Assembly: GCA_963519305.1 (NCBI GenBank)
Contig: CAUQMS010000012.1
Span: 62,001 to 126,000, forward strand
Origin: Ewingella sp963519305
GTDB lineage: Bacteria > Pseudomonadota > Gammaproteobacteria > Enterobacterales > Enterobacteriaceae
Length of the DNA stretch: 64,000 nt
Reading direction: 5' to 3'
In this document: positions 1-8,121 of the stretch, one piece after another
How positions within the stretch are numbered: the stretch's first letter is position 1
How the letters are laid out: each line of letters begins with the position of its first letter
Made by a program: the position numbers and the translations under genes
Notes under the pieces: generated by a model
The model's input: the letters and a program-made list of their open reading frames with translations, nothing else
Database searches by the model: none
What the model was told of the DNA's origin: nothing

Positions 1-802
1 TGACTATACTAAACAGAAAAGCGACGGTGGTCTGTTTGATGAGAAAACCCACACCACGCTGGTTCAGCTGGGGAGCGATTTGTATCAGCTCGACGGTGCG
101 AATGGTGACCAGGTCAACGCCGGTGTCATGGGCGGCTACGGTCACTCCACCAGTACGGTCAGCGTGCAAAACAGCGGCTATCAGGCCAAAGGGCAGGTTA
201 ATGGTTACAGCGTGGGGGCGTACGGCACCTGGTATGCGCAGGCAGATCGCGTCAGCGGTGCGTATGTGGACAGCTGGATCCAGCACGCCTGGTACAAAAA
301 CGATGTGAACGGCGACGACCTGCCGCAGGAGTCTTACAACAGTCAGGGCACCGATGTGTCATTTGAAACCGGCTATGGTTATGCGGTGAAACAATCTGAT
401 GCAGTTCGCTGGATGGTGACTCCGCAGGCGCAGTTGATTTACAGCCACTATGCTACATCCGGCCACACCGAGCAGAACGGCACCGATGTCAGTGCCAACG
501 GTGATGACGGTATCAGAACGCGTGTGGGTGTGCGTCTGACGCGCCAAAACACGCAGGTGCAAAACAGTGCGCAACCGTTTGTGGAAGTGAACTGGTACAA
601 CGGCAAACCGGCGTCAGACAGCGTGGACTTCAATCAAGTACGCTTTGAAAACGCCACTTCGGCCAACCGTTATGAAGTCAAAACGGGTGTGACGGGGAAT
701 ATCAGCCAAAACTGGCAAACCTGGGGACAGGTCAGCAGCACCTGGGGCGACAACAGCTATCAGGGGTATCAGGGGATGGTGGGCGTGAAATACCAGTGGT
801 AA
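1..802 (+). CDS. Autotransporter beta-barrel domain, C-terminal part (5' end outside window)
   Basis: The reading frame is open from the window edge (first full codon at base 2) to a TAA at 800-802, giving about 266 residues. The protein ends in YQW, an aromatic C-terminus usual for outer-membrane barrels. Alternating polar and hydrophobic strands, a DGAN element and repeated GxYGxW patterns fit the barrel of a type Va (AIDA/pertactin-like) autotransporter, which anchors a secreted passenger in the outer membrane. The passenger lies upstream and cannot be judged. A terminator hairpin follows directly. The family call is firm; the adhesin or enzyme identity is unknown. Confidence 0.85.
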   Translation, partial: DYTKQKSDGGLFDEKTHTTLVQLGSDLYQLDGANGDQVNAGVMGGYGHSTSTVSVQNSGYQAKGQVNGYSVGAYGTWYAQADRVSGAYVDSWIQHAWYKNDVNGDDLPQESYNSQGTDVSFETGYGYAVKQSDAVRWMVTPQAQLIYSHYATSGHTEQNGTDVSANGDDGIRTRVGVRLTRQNTQVQNSAQPFVEVNWYNGKPASDSVDFNQVRFENATSANRYEVKTGVTGNISQNWQTWGQVSSTWGDNSYQGYQGMVGVKYQW

Positions 803-820
803 GACGTGGCGAGTTGGGTG

Positions 821-856
821 AAAAAAACCGGGAACTGACGTTTCCGGTTTTTTTGT
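821..856. terminator. Bidirectional rho-independent terminator
   Basis: An A-run, a hairpin (arms about 826-835 and 841-850, one G-T pair) and a T-run lie between the converging autotransporter and methionine aminopeptidase genes, so it can serve both strands. Confidence 0.8.
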
Positions 857-861
857 TTAGC

Positions 862-1623
862 TTAAGGCCAGGGGGTCAGCACCTCGTGGCCTTCTTTGGT
901 CACCAGCACCATGTGTTCCCACTGCGCGGACAACGAATGATCTTTCGTCACCACCGTCCAGCCATCTTTTAAGAGTTTCGAATGGCGCTGACCGGCGTTG
1001 ATCATCGGCTCGATAGTAAATAGCATCCCCTCTTCAAGCACCAGACCTTTGCCCGGCTGACCGTAATGCAGCACCTGCGGATCTTCGTGATAACCCTGGC
1101 CGATCCCGTGACCGCAATACTCGCGTACCACGCTAAAACCTTTCCCTTCCGCGACGCTGGCGATAGCAAAGCCGACGTCACCCAATGTGGCACCGGGGCG
1201 GACCACGGCGATACCCGCATTCATGGCTTCAAGCGTCGTCTCGACCAGACGGCGGGCCAGAATCGAAGGTTCACCGGCATAAAACATACGGCTGGTGTCG
1301 CCGTACCAGCCATCTTTGATCAGCGCGACGTCAACGTTTACGATGTCGCCTTTCTTGAGCACTTTATCCGACGGAATACCGTGGCAGATCACATGATTAA
1401 CGGAGATACAGGTGGTCTTTTCATATCCGTCATACCCGATGTTCGCCGGGATCGCCTGGAGTTCGTTGACGATAAAGTCGTGGCAGAGCTGATCAAGGGT
1501 GTCAGTGGTGACGCCGGGCTGGACGTGCGGTTCAATCATCTGCAAAACGCGGGCGGCAAGCCCTCCGGCGATGCGTGCTTTGGCGATACCTTCCGCCGGT
1601 TTGATAAAGGTGTTGTCAGTCAT
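862..1623 (-). CDS. map: Type I methionine aminopeptidase, second (accessory) copy
   Basis: A 253-residue metallopeptidase that would remove N-terminal methionine from new proteins in the cytoplasm. The five metal ligands of the family are visible: D98, D109, H172 (GHGIG), E205 (TIEP) and E236 (WEH), with catalytic-type H81 and H179. I start it at 1623, behind a GGAAA ribosome site, rather than at an in-frame ATG 27 bases upstream. Its ATG overlaps the end of the ParD-like gene by 8 bases, which suggests translational coupling. The housekeeping map normally lies near rpsB; this copy with a ParD-like partner is probably an accessory paralogue. Catalytic assignment is firm; the reason for the pairing is unknown. 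Confidence 0.9.
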   Translation of the reverse strand: MTDNTFIKPAEGIAKARIAGGLAARVLQMIEPHVQPGVTTDTLDQLCHDFIVNELQAIPANIGYDGYEKTTCISVNHVICHGIPSDKVLKKGDIVNVDVALIKDGWYGDTSRMFYAGEPSILARRLVETTLEAMNAGIAVVRPGATLGDVGFAIASVAEGKGFSVVREYCGHGIGQGYHEDPQVLHYGQPGKGLVLEEGMLFTIEPMINAGQRHSKLLKDGWTVVTKDHSLSAQWEHMVLVTKEGHEVLTPWP

Positions 1624-1870
1624 TGCTGGTTTTCCTTGCGGTGACGCCATCGTTGAGCAGGGTTTTAATACCGTCGAAACGCTCTGTAGATTCTGCGCTG
1701 GCGCGGACCAGCAGCTGGCAGATGTCGCGGTGTGAAAGGTCAGGATGCATCTCCATCAGCATACCTACTTTCATCCAGTGTTCGGCCTGGGCGTTCATCG
1801 AACGGGTGAAGGCCAGACTGGCAATGCGCAGATTCTCATGCATCATTTCGGATATTTTTATTATGCCCAT
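1616..1870 (-). CDS. ParD-like family protein
   Basis: An 84-residue protein. The N-terminal stretch MGIIKISEMMHENLRIAS resembles the DNA-binding ribbon-helix-helix start of ParD-like proteins, followed by a helical segment (about 20-70). It overlaps the downstream methionine aminopeptidase gene by 8 bases. Its start lies just inside a near-perfect palindrome at 1889-1919, where an autoregulatory antitoxin-type repressor would be expected to bind. There is no ParE toxin gene beside it; the partner position is taken by the peptidase. Start chosen because the preceding in-frame codons run through the palindromic control region. Family call moderate, function unknown. Confidence 0.75.
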   Translation of the reverse strand: MGIIKISEMMHENLRIASLAFTRSMNAQAEHWMKVGMLMEMHPDLSHRDICQLLVRASAESTERFDGIKTLLNDGVTARKTSND

Positions 1871-1888
1871 CTCGGGTTCCTGCGGTAT

Positions 1889-1919
1889 ATGGTTTATATA
1901 TGTTTTGTATATTAACCAT
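1889..1919. promoter_or_regulatory. Palindromic operator candidate upstream of parD-like/map
   Basis: The arm at 1889-1902 (ATGGTTTATATATG) mirrors the arm at 1907-1919 (GTATATTAACCAT) with one mismatch across a short T-rich centre. It starts 19 bases before the ParD-like start codon. This is seen directly; binding by the ParD-like protein is inference. Confidence 0.55.
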
Positions 1920-1970
1920 AGCATACCCGAGCGACAGCCTGACTGACAACCCCCTGCCTGTTTATCCGTT

Positions 1971-2888
1971 TTATCCGCCGGCAACCCGGCTGTACTGGCG
2001 CGGTGAGCTGCCGAGCGTACGCTTAAACGCGGTACTGAAGGCACTTTCTGACTCATAGCCCAGCGACAGCGCCACCGCAGAGACCGGATCACTGCCGGTG
2101 GTCAGCCGGTCAGCGGCCAGCAGCATACGCCAGCGCGTCAGGTATTCCAGCGGCGAACTGCCGACGGCCTGTTTGAACTTCAGCGAAAATACCGAGCGCG
2201 ACATGCCTGCCCGTTCCGCCAGACTCAGTACCGTCCAGCGGCGTGCCGGGTCCTTGTGCATCGCGTTAATGGCTTTGGAAAGCTGCTTATCCGCCAGCGC
2301 CGCGAACCAGCCGCTGTCGCTGCTTTCTGACGCACTGGCCATATGCATACGCAGGGCCTGCACCAGCATCATGTGCGCCAGATGTTGGGCGATCAGCAGG
2401 CCGCCCGGCTGCGGTTCACGTAACTCCTGCATCATGCTCTCGACCGCCCAGCGCAGCATGGCCTGATCCGGCGCTTTCGATATATGCACAATCGGCGGCA
2501 ACATGCCGAGCAGGGTGGCGACGTTATGGCCACTGACCGCAAAACGGCTGCCGACCAGCGAGAAACTGCCGCCGCCGTTATAGGTCACCACGCCGCCCTC
2601 GCTTGAATCGGAGAACACCGCCGTGGCATCGGCGGCTGGCAGGCTCAGGTCACTGGCGAGCCGGAAAGGCCGTCCGCTGGGCAGAACAAAACAGTCTCCG
2701 GTTTTTAAATGCACCGCGGCGGGTACGGCGTCGACCGCCAGCCAGCACTCACCCGAGACAATCACGTTGCATTTTATGCACTGATGATGCTCAGGAAAAT
2801 GCAGTGCCCAGCTTCCGCCCGCCTCAAAGCCTGCGGACATATAGCTCTGAGCTTTAAGCAGCGATAATACATCTGAAAGGGGATCCAT
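1971..2888 (-). CDS. AraC-family regulator with N-terminal cupin domain
   Basis: 305 residues. The N-terminal two thirds look like the cupin ligand-binding domain of the AraC/cupin_6 group (HHQCIKCNVIVSGECW, then LKTGDCFVLPSGRPF). The C-terminal ~100 residues hold the two helix-turn-helix motifs (LAERAGMSRSVFSLKFKQ and VALSLGYESESAFSTAFKR, then the usual SPRQYSR end). A GGAG ribosome site lies 6 bases before ATG. It is divergent from the SDR gene that starts at 3022, and AraC proteins of this group often control such a neighbour; that is inference. The ligand is unknown. Confidence 0.85.
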   Translation of the reverse strand: MDPLSDVLSLLKAQSYMSAGFEAGGSWALHFPEHHQCIKCNVIVSGECWLAVDAVPAAVHLKTGDCFVLPSGRPFRLASDLSLPAADATAVFSDSSEGGVVTYNGGGSFSLVGSRFAVSGHNVATLLGMLPPIVHISKAPDQAMLRWAVESMMQELREPQPGGLLIAQHLAHMMLVQALRMHMASASESSDSGWFAALADKQLSKAINAMHKDPARRWTVLSLAERAGMSRSVFSLKFKQAVGSSPLEYLTRWRMLLAADRLTTGSDPVSAVALSLGYESESAFSTAFKRTLGSSPRQYSRVAGG

Positions 2889-3021
2889 CGGCGACTCCGG
2901 ACGATTGCAAAGATAATGCGGACATTAGCGCATAGATCGTCTTTTCATCAACCCCTATATTGATTCACAGCGGGCTGCCTTTGCGCCCATCTTCAACCAG
3001 TGAACGACAGGGGAAATCCAG

Positions 3022-3924
3022 ATGCGTGTATTCGTGACAGGGGCTACAGGTTTTATTGGTACTGCCATCGTGAAAGAGTTGCTGGCCGCCGGTCATCAGG
3101 TGACGGGGCTGGCGCGTTCGGAGACTTCTGCACAATGGCTGACCGCCGCGGGGGCGCAGGTCCACCGGGGCGATATTGAGGATATCGACAGTTTGCACCG
3201 GGGGGCCGCCGCCGCTGACGGGGTGATCCACGCGGCGTTTAATCACGACTTTTCGAAATTTCAGCAAAATTGTGACAACGACTGGCGGGCGATTGAGGCG
3301 CTGGGGTCCGCGCTGGCAGGTTCAGAGCGGCCGCTGGTGATCACGTCCGGGACGGCGCTGTTGACTCCGGGCTATCCGGTGACGGAACAGGAGCCGCTGC
3401 CGGTGAATTATTCAAACCCGCGTATGGCGTCAGAACTGGCGGCTGCGGCGGTTGCTGCCACAGGTGTGCGGGTTTCGGTGGTACGTCTGCCGCCTTCCGT
3501 GCATGGCGCAGGCGATCACGGCTTTGTGCCGATGCTGATTGCGCTGGCGCGTGAGAAAGGCGAGGCGGCGTTTGTCGCAGACGGCGCCAACCGCTGGCCT
3601 GCGGTGCATCGCGTTGATGCCGCCCGTCTGTTCCGGCTGGTGCTCGAGCAGGGCGCACAGCGGGCCAATTATCATGGCAATGCGGAAGAGGGGGTGGCGT
3701 TTCGTGATATTGCCGGGGCTATCGGCAGACATCTCAACCTGCCTGTTGTCAGCAAAACGCCGGAGCAGGCTGCCGGGTATTTCGGCTGGTTCGCGCATTT
3801 TGCCGCCATTGATAACCCGACCTCCAGCCAGCAGACGCGCGACCTTCTGGACTGGCATCCGCAGCAGCCTGGCCTGTTAGACGATCTGGATAACGCGGGC
3901 TATTTCTCCGGTCCGCTGGCGTAA
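3022..3924 (+). CDS. NAD(P)-binding SDR / epimerase-family protein
   Basis: 300 residues with the N-terminal dinucleotide-binding motif GATGFIG (residues 7-13) and the acidic DIEDID segment of atypical or extended short-chain dehydrogenases. The catalytic region reads NYSNPRMASE, so the usual YxxxK is altered (Y-S-N-P-R), as in several NmrA/epimerase-like members; catalysis may differ from classical SDRs. A purine-rich AGGGGAAA precedes the ATG. It diverges from the AraC regulator. The substrate is unknown. A redox or detoxification role under AraC control is inference. Confidence 0.8.
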   Translation: MRVFVTGATGFIGTAIVKELLAAGHQVTGLARSETSAQWLTAAGAQVHRGDIEDIDSLHRGAAAADGVIHAAFNHDFSKFQQNCDNDWRAIEALGSALAGSERPLVITSGTALLTPGYPVTEQEPLPVNYSNPRMASELAAAAVAATGVRVSVVRLPPSVHGAGDHGFVPMLIALAREKGEAAFVADGANRWPAVHRVDAARLFRLVLEQGAQRANYHGNAEEGVAFRDIAGAIGRHLNLPVVSKTPEQAAGYFGWFAHFAAIDNPTSSQQTRDLLDWHPQQPGLLDDLDNAGYFSGPLA

Positions 3925-4036
3925 ACATCGCCAATGTACCGCCAGTTGCTTCGGACATCCGGGTGGTCTGGTTTCTAAATGTGTCAGAGTCAACTATGTT
4001 GAATACCCAATGGGCGGTCAATGTATGAGGAAAACA

Positions 4037-4447
4037 ATGAAACCAGTTATCAGTATGATCACTCTGGGCGTGCGGGATTTACAGGTCGCGAGGGCGTTTT
4101 ATCAGCAAGGGCTGGGGCTTCCGCGTCTGAAGTTTGAGTCCGAAGGCGTATGTTTCTTCCAGCTTGCAGGCGCCTGGCTGTCGCTCTTCCCTCTGGAAGA
4201 ACTGGCTAAAGACGCGGGCGTTGACCCGGCGGGCAGCGGTTTTCGGGCCATGTCACTGGCGCAAAATGTGGCCAGTGAAGCCGAGGTTGACGAGGTGCTG
4301 GCACTTGCGGTCAAAGCCGGTGGCACGCGGGTGAAAGCGGGGCAGAAAGTGTTCTGGGGGGGATATTCAGGCTATTTCGCCGATCCTGACGGACATCTTT
4401 GGGAAATCGCGTTCAATCCCTTTATGCAGGTTGGCCCGCAGGTGTGA
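4037..4447 (+). CDS. VOC-superfamily (glyoxalase/dioxygenase fold) protein
   Basis: 136 residues starting MKPVISMITLGVRDL and ending YFADPDGHLWEIAFNP, the typical first strand and last metal-site strand of the vicinal oxygen chelate fold. I use the third ATG (4037) because GAGG lies 6 bases before it; ATGs at 4010 and 4025 lack such a site. The family includes lyases, dioxygenases and resistance proteins, so the substrate cannot be given. It is monocistronic, with a hairpin after it that better suits the opposite strand. Confidence 0.85.
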   Translation: MKPVISMITLGVRDLQVARAFYQQGLGLPRLKFESEGVCFFQLAGAWLSLFPLEELAKDAGVDPAGSGFRAMSLAQNVASEAEVDEVLALAVKAGGTRVKAGQKVFWGGYSGYFADPDGHLWEIAFNPFMQVGPQV

Positions 4448-4463
4448 TGGCGGTCATTGCACG

Positions 4464-4494
4464 TAATAAAAACCGTCTGCTTTTAGCAGACGGT
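4464..4494 (-). terminator. Rho-independent terminator for the minus-strand small gene
   Basis: A perfect 10-bp stem (4472-4481 with 4485-4494) and a three-base loop. Read on the minus strand it is followed by a U-run (the A-run at 4468-4472), so it ends the transcript of the 68-residue gene. Confidence 0.8.
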
Positions 4495-4517
4495 GAGAGG
4501 GGCTGAGAAATACGTTT

Positions 4518-4724
4518 TTACTTCTTCTCGACGGCGGCCTGAATGGCATCCGCCAGCGTACTCACGTACTTTTCTGTGGTTTTCAATTGGTACTCAACGC
4601 CGTTACCGTCGTTGGTATCGGACAGTGTGGCTTTCAGCAACTCCAGCGCGGCCTGTACAGCCAGTAAACGGCGCTTCTCTTCGCTGGTGGCGTTACCGTC
4701 TGAACCAAAATAATTATCCAACAT
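4518..4724 (-). CDS. Small protein of unknown function (68 aa)
   Basis: The protein begins MLDNYFGSDGNATSEEKRR and has a long helical segment (about 14-35) and a C-terminal helix ending AAVEKK. The start is set by a clear AAGGAG nine bases upstream; an ATG seven codons earlier has none. It has no signal peptide or membrane segment, and is acidic and probably cytosolic. It has its own terminator. I do not recognise the family. Good ribosome site, terminator and codon use support a real gene. Confidence 0.7.
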   Translation of the reverse strand: MLDNYFGSDGNATSEEKRRLLAVQAALELLKATLSDTNDGNGVEYQLKTTEKYVSTLADAIQAAVEKK

Positions 4725-4886
4725 CGCAATCTCCTTATTAATCATTCAGCTTCCGAAGTGATCATAGTACAGGGCCCGGCTCTGAAAGTATAAATATTGC
4801 CTCAACGTGCGGGGCAATCAGCGCTTTAACGTCACTTGCCCGTCAGGGTATGATTTCTGCCAACCTATGTTATTGAGGAGTGAGTG

Positions 4887-5327
4887 ATGTTAGTTCCACA
4901 AGTGGGCGTCGGTGTGCTGATTTTCCGCGACGGGAAGTTACTGCTCGGGCGCAGAAAAGGCAGCCACGGTGCCGGATGTTGGTCCGCGCCGGGTGGACAT
5001 CTTGAGTTTGGTGAAACGCCTGAGGCGTGTGCACGTCGTGAAGTGTTGGAGGAAACCGGCCTGTCGCTTGGTCATATTGTCCGCGGGCCATGGGGCAACG
5101 ATATTTTCACCCGTGAGCAGAAGCATTACGTCACGCTGTTTTGCATCACGCAACTTGCTGTGGGGGAAGAAGAACCGGAAAACCGCGAACCCGAAAAGTG
5201 TGAAGGGTGGCAATGGTTTGAGTGGCATGACCTTCCGCAGCCGCTTTTCCTGCCGTTGAAAAACCTGATTGATGCCTTGGGGCCACAGGCGGACAGCCGG
5301 ACTCTCACTGCGTGGGGTGGGGTATAG
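4887..5327 (+). CDS. Nudix hydrolase
   Basis: 146 residues with a complete Nudix box beginning GGHLEFGETPE and ending REVLEETGL (G-x5-E-x7-REVxEExG), the Mg-binding site for hydrolysing nucleoside diphosphates linked to another group. The layout (GVGVLIFRDGKLLLGRRKGSHG before the box) resembles the MutT/NUDT15-like group that acts on nucleotides. The start at ATG 4887 has GAGGAG six bases upstream; a GTG directly before it is less likely. Substrate not determinable. Confidence 0.88.
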   Translation: MLVPQVGVGVLIFRDGKLLLGRRKGSHGAGCWSAPGGHLEFGETPEACARREVLEETGLSLGHIVRGPWGNDIFTREQKHYVTLFCITQLAVGEEEPENREPEKCEGWQWFEWHDLPQPLFLPLKNLIDALGPQADSRTLTAWGGV

Positions 5328-5412
5328 TCACGTGCGTTATCGGTATCTATAAATAAGATTCTCCCCGGCTTTCTTATTATTACTGAACATAAAAACATGT
5401 GCTTAAAAACAG

Positions 5413-6025
5413 TGTTGACACCCTGCTAAGAACGAGTAGATTAGAACTCAGCACCGGCGCAAACGGCAATGAAAAGTCTACTAGCACGGTGGTTTAAATA
5501 ACTGTAAATACAGTTATAAGTTCAGCAGTCAATAGAGTGCGATAAAGGCCATGAAGTATTGTAGTGTGGGGGAATCGATATCGGAATAGTTATACAAGCC
5601 GGTTCGATGACGCTCTAAGGCCACGTAGTAACTCTGTATAATCGCATGCTGGGAACGTAACGCGATGATGTAAGGTCTTGTTGTTAGTAGTTATGTTCGC
5701 GATTTGGGTACGTAAGTATGAAATCGAGAATGTCGCGACGAAAGTAAGGCAACGCATCAAAGAGTATATATCGCGAGGGTGATGTACCTCACATAACCAA
5801 ATTATATTTTGAAATGGTTACGTGAACTAAACAGGATTGTCATCTCATTCAATCATTTATCGGAGGACAAGAGTATAGAGCATTAGCAATATATCCTGTG
5901 AGAAAATGTACATCTATTGAAGCAGTATTTAGTGTAGTTCTAAGTAACTAAGTTGATTAATGTTAAATATTAAGTCTGTAGTACCTTAAAAGCCCTGGCA
6001 ATCTCGCCGGGGCTTTTATTTTTGG
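5413..6025 (+). ncRNA. Possible long non-coding transcript (gene-free region)
   Basis: No open frame of useful length lies between the Nudix gene and the FidL-like gene. A sigma70-like promoter (TTGACA at 5413, 16-base spacer, TAGATT) stands at the left end and a strong terminator at the right (5988-6023). In between are a perfect 9-bp inverted repeat (5498-5506 with 5509-5517) and four scattered CGCGA motifs that could pair. It is not CsrB-like: GGA motifs are few. It may be a structured RNA of about 550-580 nt, a decayed gene, or the leader of something lost. All of this is inference from sequence layout. Confidence 0.3.
5988..6025 (+). terminator. Rho-independent terminator
   Basis: AAAAGCCCTGGC pairs with GCCGGGGCTTTT across a 6-base loop and is followed by ATTTTT. 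The next gene (minus strand) ends at 6081, so it could also serve that strand through the leading A-run. Confidence 0.8.
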
Positions 6026-6080
6026 GGGTTGTCAGAGGCAATTTTGCAGGCTGCTATCCCCTCAACGTATCCTCCTCAGA

Positions 6081-6551
6081 CTAGCTTTTGTTGATAATGC
6101 AGGAGAAAAGGGGTGTGTCGCTTTGAATGAAAAGATAGGAAGACGCATTCTGCCGTTTCAGTTGGATCGTCATTCCACGGTCGCTATAAAGAAAGAAATC
6201 TGGGGTGAGTGTGTTTAACAAGGCGACGCTCTCTTTATCATCAAACTTATTCGCTGAAACCATGATGATCGATTTACCCTCCTTCCAGTAGTAAAAGGTG
6301 AGCTCCTTGCTGATTTTAGCTATCTCCTGACCATTTCTCTTAAATACGCCCGAAGCGACAAGTGTCCCCGTACCCCCGTCAAAGCGATAATACATCAAGG
6401 TTGCATAGTTGTTATTGTCCTTTGAGATCACGATTTCTGCCTGGCATGAGAAATGTTCCTGTTGGTACATCGTGTATCCCAAATACGTCAATGGGGAAAG
6501 AGCGGCTACGGCGAGGAGGGTATACCGGAGCATGTTTTTAATGGTCATCAT
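6081..6551 (-). CDS. FidL-like inner-membrane protein
   Basis: 156 residues: a short cytosolic end, one membrane segment (about 7-26, MLRYTLLAVAALSPLTYLGY) and a periplasmic domain rich in beta strands with two cysteines (CQAEI and a C near the C-terminus). It starts 14 bases inside the upstream regulator gene, so the two are translationally coupled. Size, topology and position match FidL/YqeJ-like partners of MarT/YqeI-type regulators, comparable to ToxS beside ToxR. It probably stabilises or modulates the regulator in the periplasm; that is inference. Start uncertain by one codon (two adjacent ATGs). Confidence 0.65.
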   Translation of the reverse strand: MMTIKNMLRYTLLAVAALSPLTYLGYTMYQQEHFSCQAEIVISKDNNNYATLMYYRFDGGTGTLVASGVFKRNGQEIAKISKELTFYYWKEGKSIIMVSANKFDDKESVALLNTLTPDFFLYSDRGMTIQLKRQNASSYLFIQSDTPLFSCIINKS

Positions 6552-7374
6552 TGGTTGGCTCCAGATAAATATAACTTATGCACTGGGCATTATTATTTTC
6601 TGCCGGTTGATCGCACATAAGTATGGTGGTCCCTTCCGGAAGCCGGTTGATCGTTAAATAGGCATACTTATCATTTGTGCAGGTGACTCCGCCCAGATTT
6701 GAAAAACCAGTAAATGCACGTATAGCGACCTCTTTATCATAATAAGAAGAACTTAAGGTGCAGCCGTTCACTTTCCCTATCTGCCTGTAGTCGGTAAAGA
6801 AGGAGTTTTCTGGTTTCTGTTGCCAATAAATTGCCACGCAAAGGATGCAAAAAACGAACGCGGCAAGATAATAATATTGGGACTTAATTTTTACGGACCG
6901 GGTTTGCGGGTCATTTTGAGGCTTTGACGGAACAGAAACTCTACTTTGTTCGGGTTCAGGTTTTGCCTTTAAGGGTAACGCAGCCACTGACTCTTGATTA
7001 ATCTGTTCCTGAGGTAACTCTTCAGTCAGCGGCGATGACTCATATAAAACGGCCTCGCCGATGAATTTTACCCCAATTTTGGGAATGGTCTGGACGACGT
7101 CTTCCTCTATTCCGGCTGATTTAAGGCATTTGCGCACAATAGCAATATTCTGATAGAGCGCATTGGCACTGACAAACGCCCCGTTTTTTCCCCATATGTG
7201 CTCGAAAAGGAATTTTTGACTGAGCACTTCCCCCTTATTTTGCAGCAAAAGCAGCAGGCACTGGCTGGCAGGAGTATGCAGCGTGACCTTAATGGCATCT
7301 GAGTCTGTGGAAAACAAGCAGGTGGCATCAGAATCAAAGATCACGTGACCGTTGATCAGGTATTTCATGTTCAT
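6538..7374 (-). CDS. MarT/CadC-like transmembrane winged-helix regulator
   Basis: 278 residues: an OmpR/PhoB-type winged helix (about 25-105, including LLQNKGEVLSQKFLFEHIWG and TIPKIGVKF), a Pro/Glu-rich linker (about 112-165), one transmembrane segment (about 167-185) and a periplasmic domain with several cysteines. This is the ToxR/CadC/MarT layout, in which a DNA-binding domain tied to the inner membrane reads a periplasmic signal. There is no receiver domain. The FidL-like gene follows with overlap. In Salmonella SPI-3 MarT activates the autotransporter MisL; here the pair lies beside a giant adhesin cluster, so control of surface adhesion is a reasonable inference. Confidence 0.82.
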   Translation of the reverse strand: MNMKYLINGHVIFDSDATCLFSTDSDAIKVTLHTPASQCLLLLLQNKGEVLSQKFLFEHIWGKNGAFVSANALYQNIAIVRKCLKSAGIEEDVVQTIPKIGVKFIGEAVLYESSPLTEELPQEQINQESVAALPLKAKPEPEQSRVSVPSKPQNDPQTRSVKIKSQYYYLAAFVFCILCVAIYWQQKPENSFFTDYRQIGKVNGCTLSSSYYDKEVAIRAFTGFSNLGGVTCTNDKYAYLTINRLPEGTTILMCDQPAENNNAQCISYIYLEPTNDDH

Positions 7375-7464
7375 TTTGGCATCTGTTCAGTTAAGGGATC
7401 CCTTAAAGTGTATACCATCAGCGGGGGGGCGTAGAAGTTAGAGAATGAAACAGATGAAAAAACC

Positions 7465-7630
7465 TAATTAAGATTTATTTTCTTCAAAATCAGTGTATTG
7501 GAATCGTTCTTTTTCTGTACTGTTACACACAAAAACCCATTCCCTCAATGTCTCACTTGCCTCTTATTAAGCATAATTCAAAATACATCACTTTCCCCTT
7601 TGCCCGGCCCACCCTAATCTACCTCTTAAC
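7465..7630 (+). promoter_or_regulatory. Conserved leader element, copy A (upstream of winged-helix gene)
   Basis: TAATTAAGATTT at 7465-7476 is followed about 100 bases later by a 70-base block (7561-7630) that aligns without gaps to blocks at 19274-19343 and 25660-25729. It contains TTAAGCATAATTC, with a -10-like CATAAT but no clear -35, which suggests an activator-dependent promoter or operator. The remaining region to 8121 holds no gene; it shares further blocks with the leader of the LuxR-type gene at 26231. Confidence 0.6.
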
Positions 7631-7989
7631 TTCACTGCGGCTGAATGTTTCCCCCGAAGTGAATGGTTTGTGATGCTAACAACATGCCAACTAACCACGC
7701 ACACTCCTAAGTGGGTATGCGTGGCGATAAGGAGTATTAAATGAGATGTTTAGATAAATTCAACGAGAAATCCTAAGATATACCACAGAGTAAACATGAT
7801 GTTAGCTATGGCATTAGCATAATGCTCTCGAAAACCGTTATTTTTTGGTTTTTTGCAGTGAGTTCTGTAAGTCGTGCTAATTTTGATTCTTAACACCACT
7901 TACTAAGCATTTATTAGTCATTAATCCTGTGTTTTGAAAAATTACCGGGATAAGTAGCAAGAAGGTATCGGGCGAGAACCGTCATCAGA

Positions 7990-8063
7990 GATAGTCTGAC
8001 GTGTATTGTAAGATCCTAGTGGAATCATATAATCAGCCCCATTAATGATATGGGTAATATATG
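7990..8063 (+). repeat. Second conserved leader block, copy 1 of 2
   Basis: 74 bases identical at 55 positions, without gaps, to 26065-26138, in the same place relative to the start codon of a regulator gene (about 60-95 bases upstream). It includes CGTGTATTGTAA and CATATAAT. It is either a proximal promoter or a conserved RNA leader. Confidence 0.6.
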
Positions 8064-8121
8064 CCTGCTAAATACATGGATGCTGGCCTTAGTTTGTGTT
8101 TTCGACTAACAGGTAAAGTAA

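Noticed and set aside
5498..5517. LexA box reading of the inverted repeat around CTGTAAATACAG
   Set aside because: CTG and CAG are separated by 6 bases, not the 10 of a LexA site.
5413..6025. CsrB/CsrC-type RNA
   Set aside because: Only a handful of GGA motifs, not the many loop GGAs that define the Csr RNAs.
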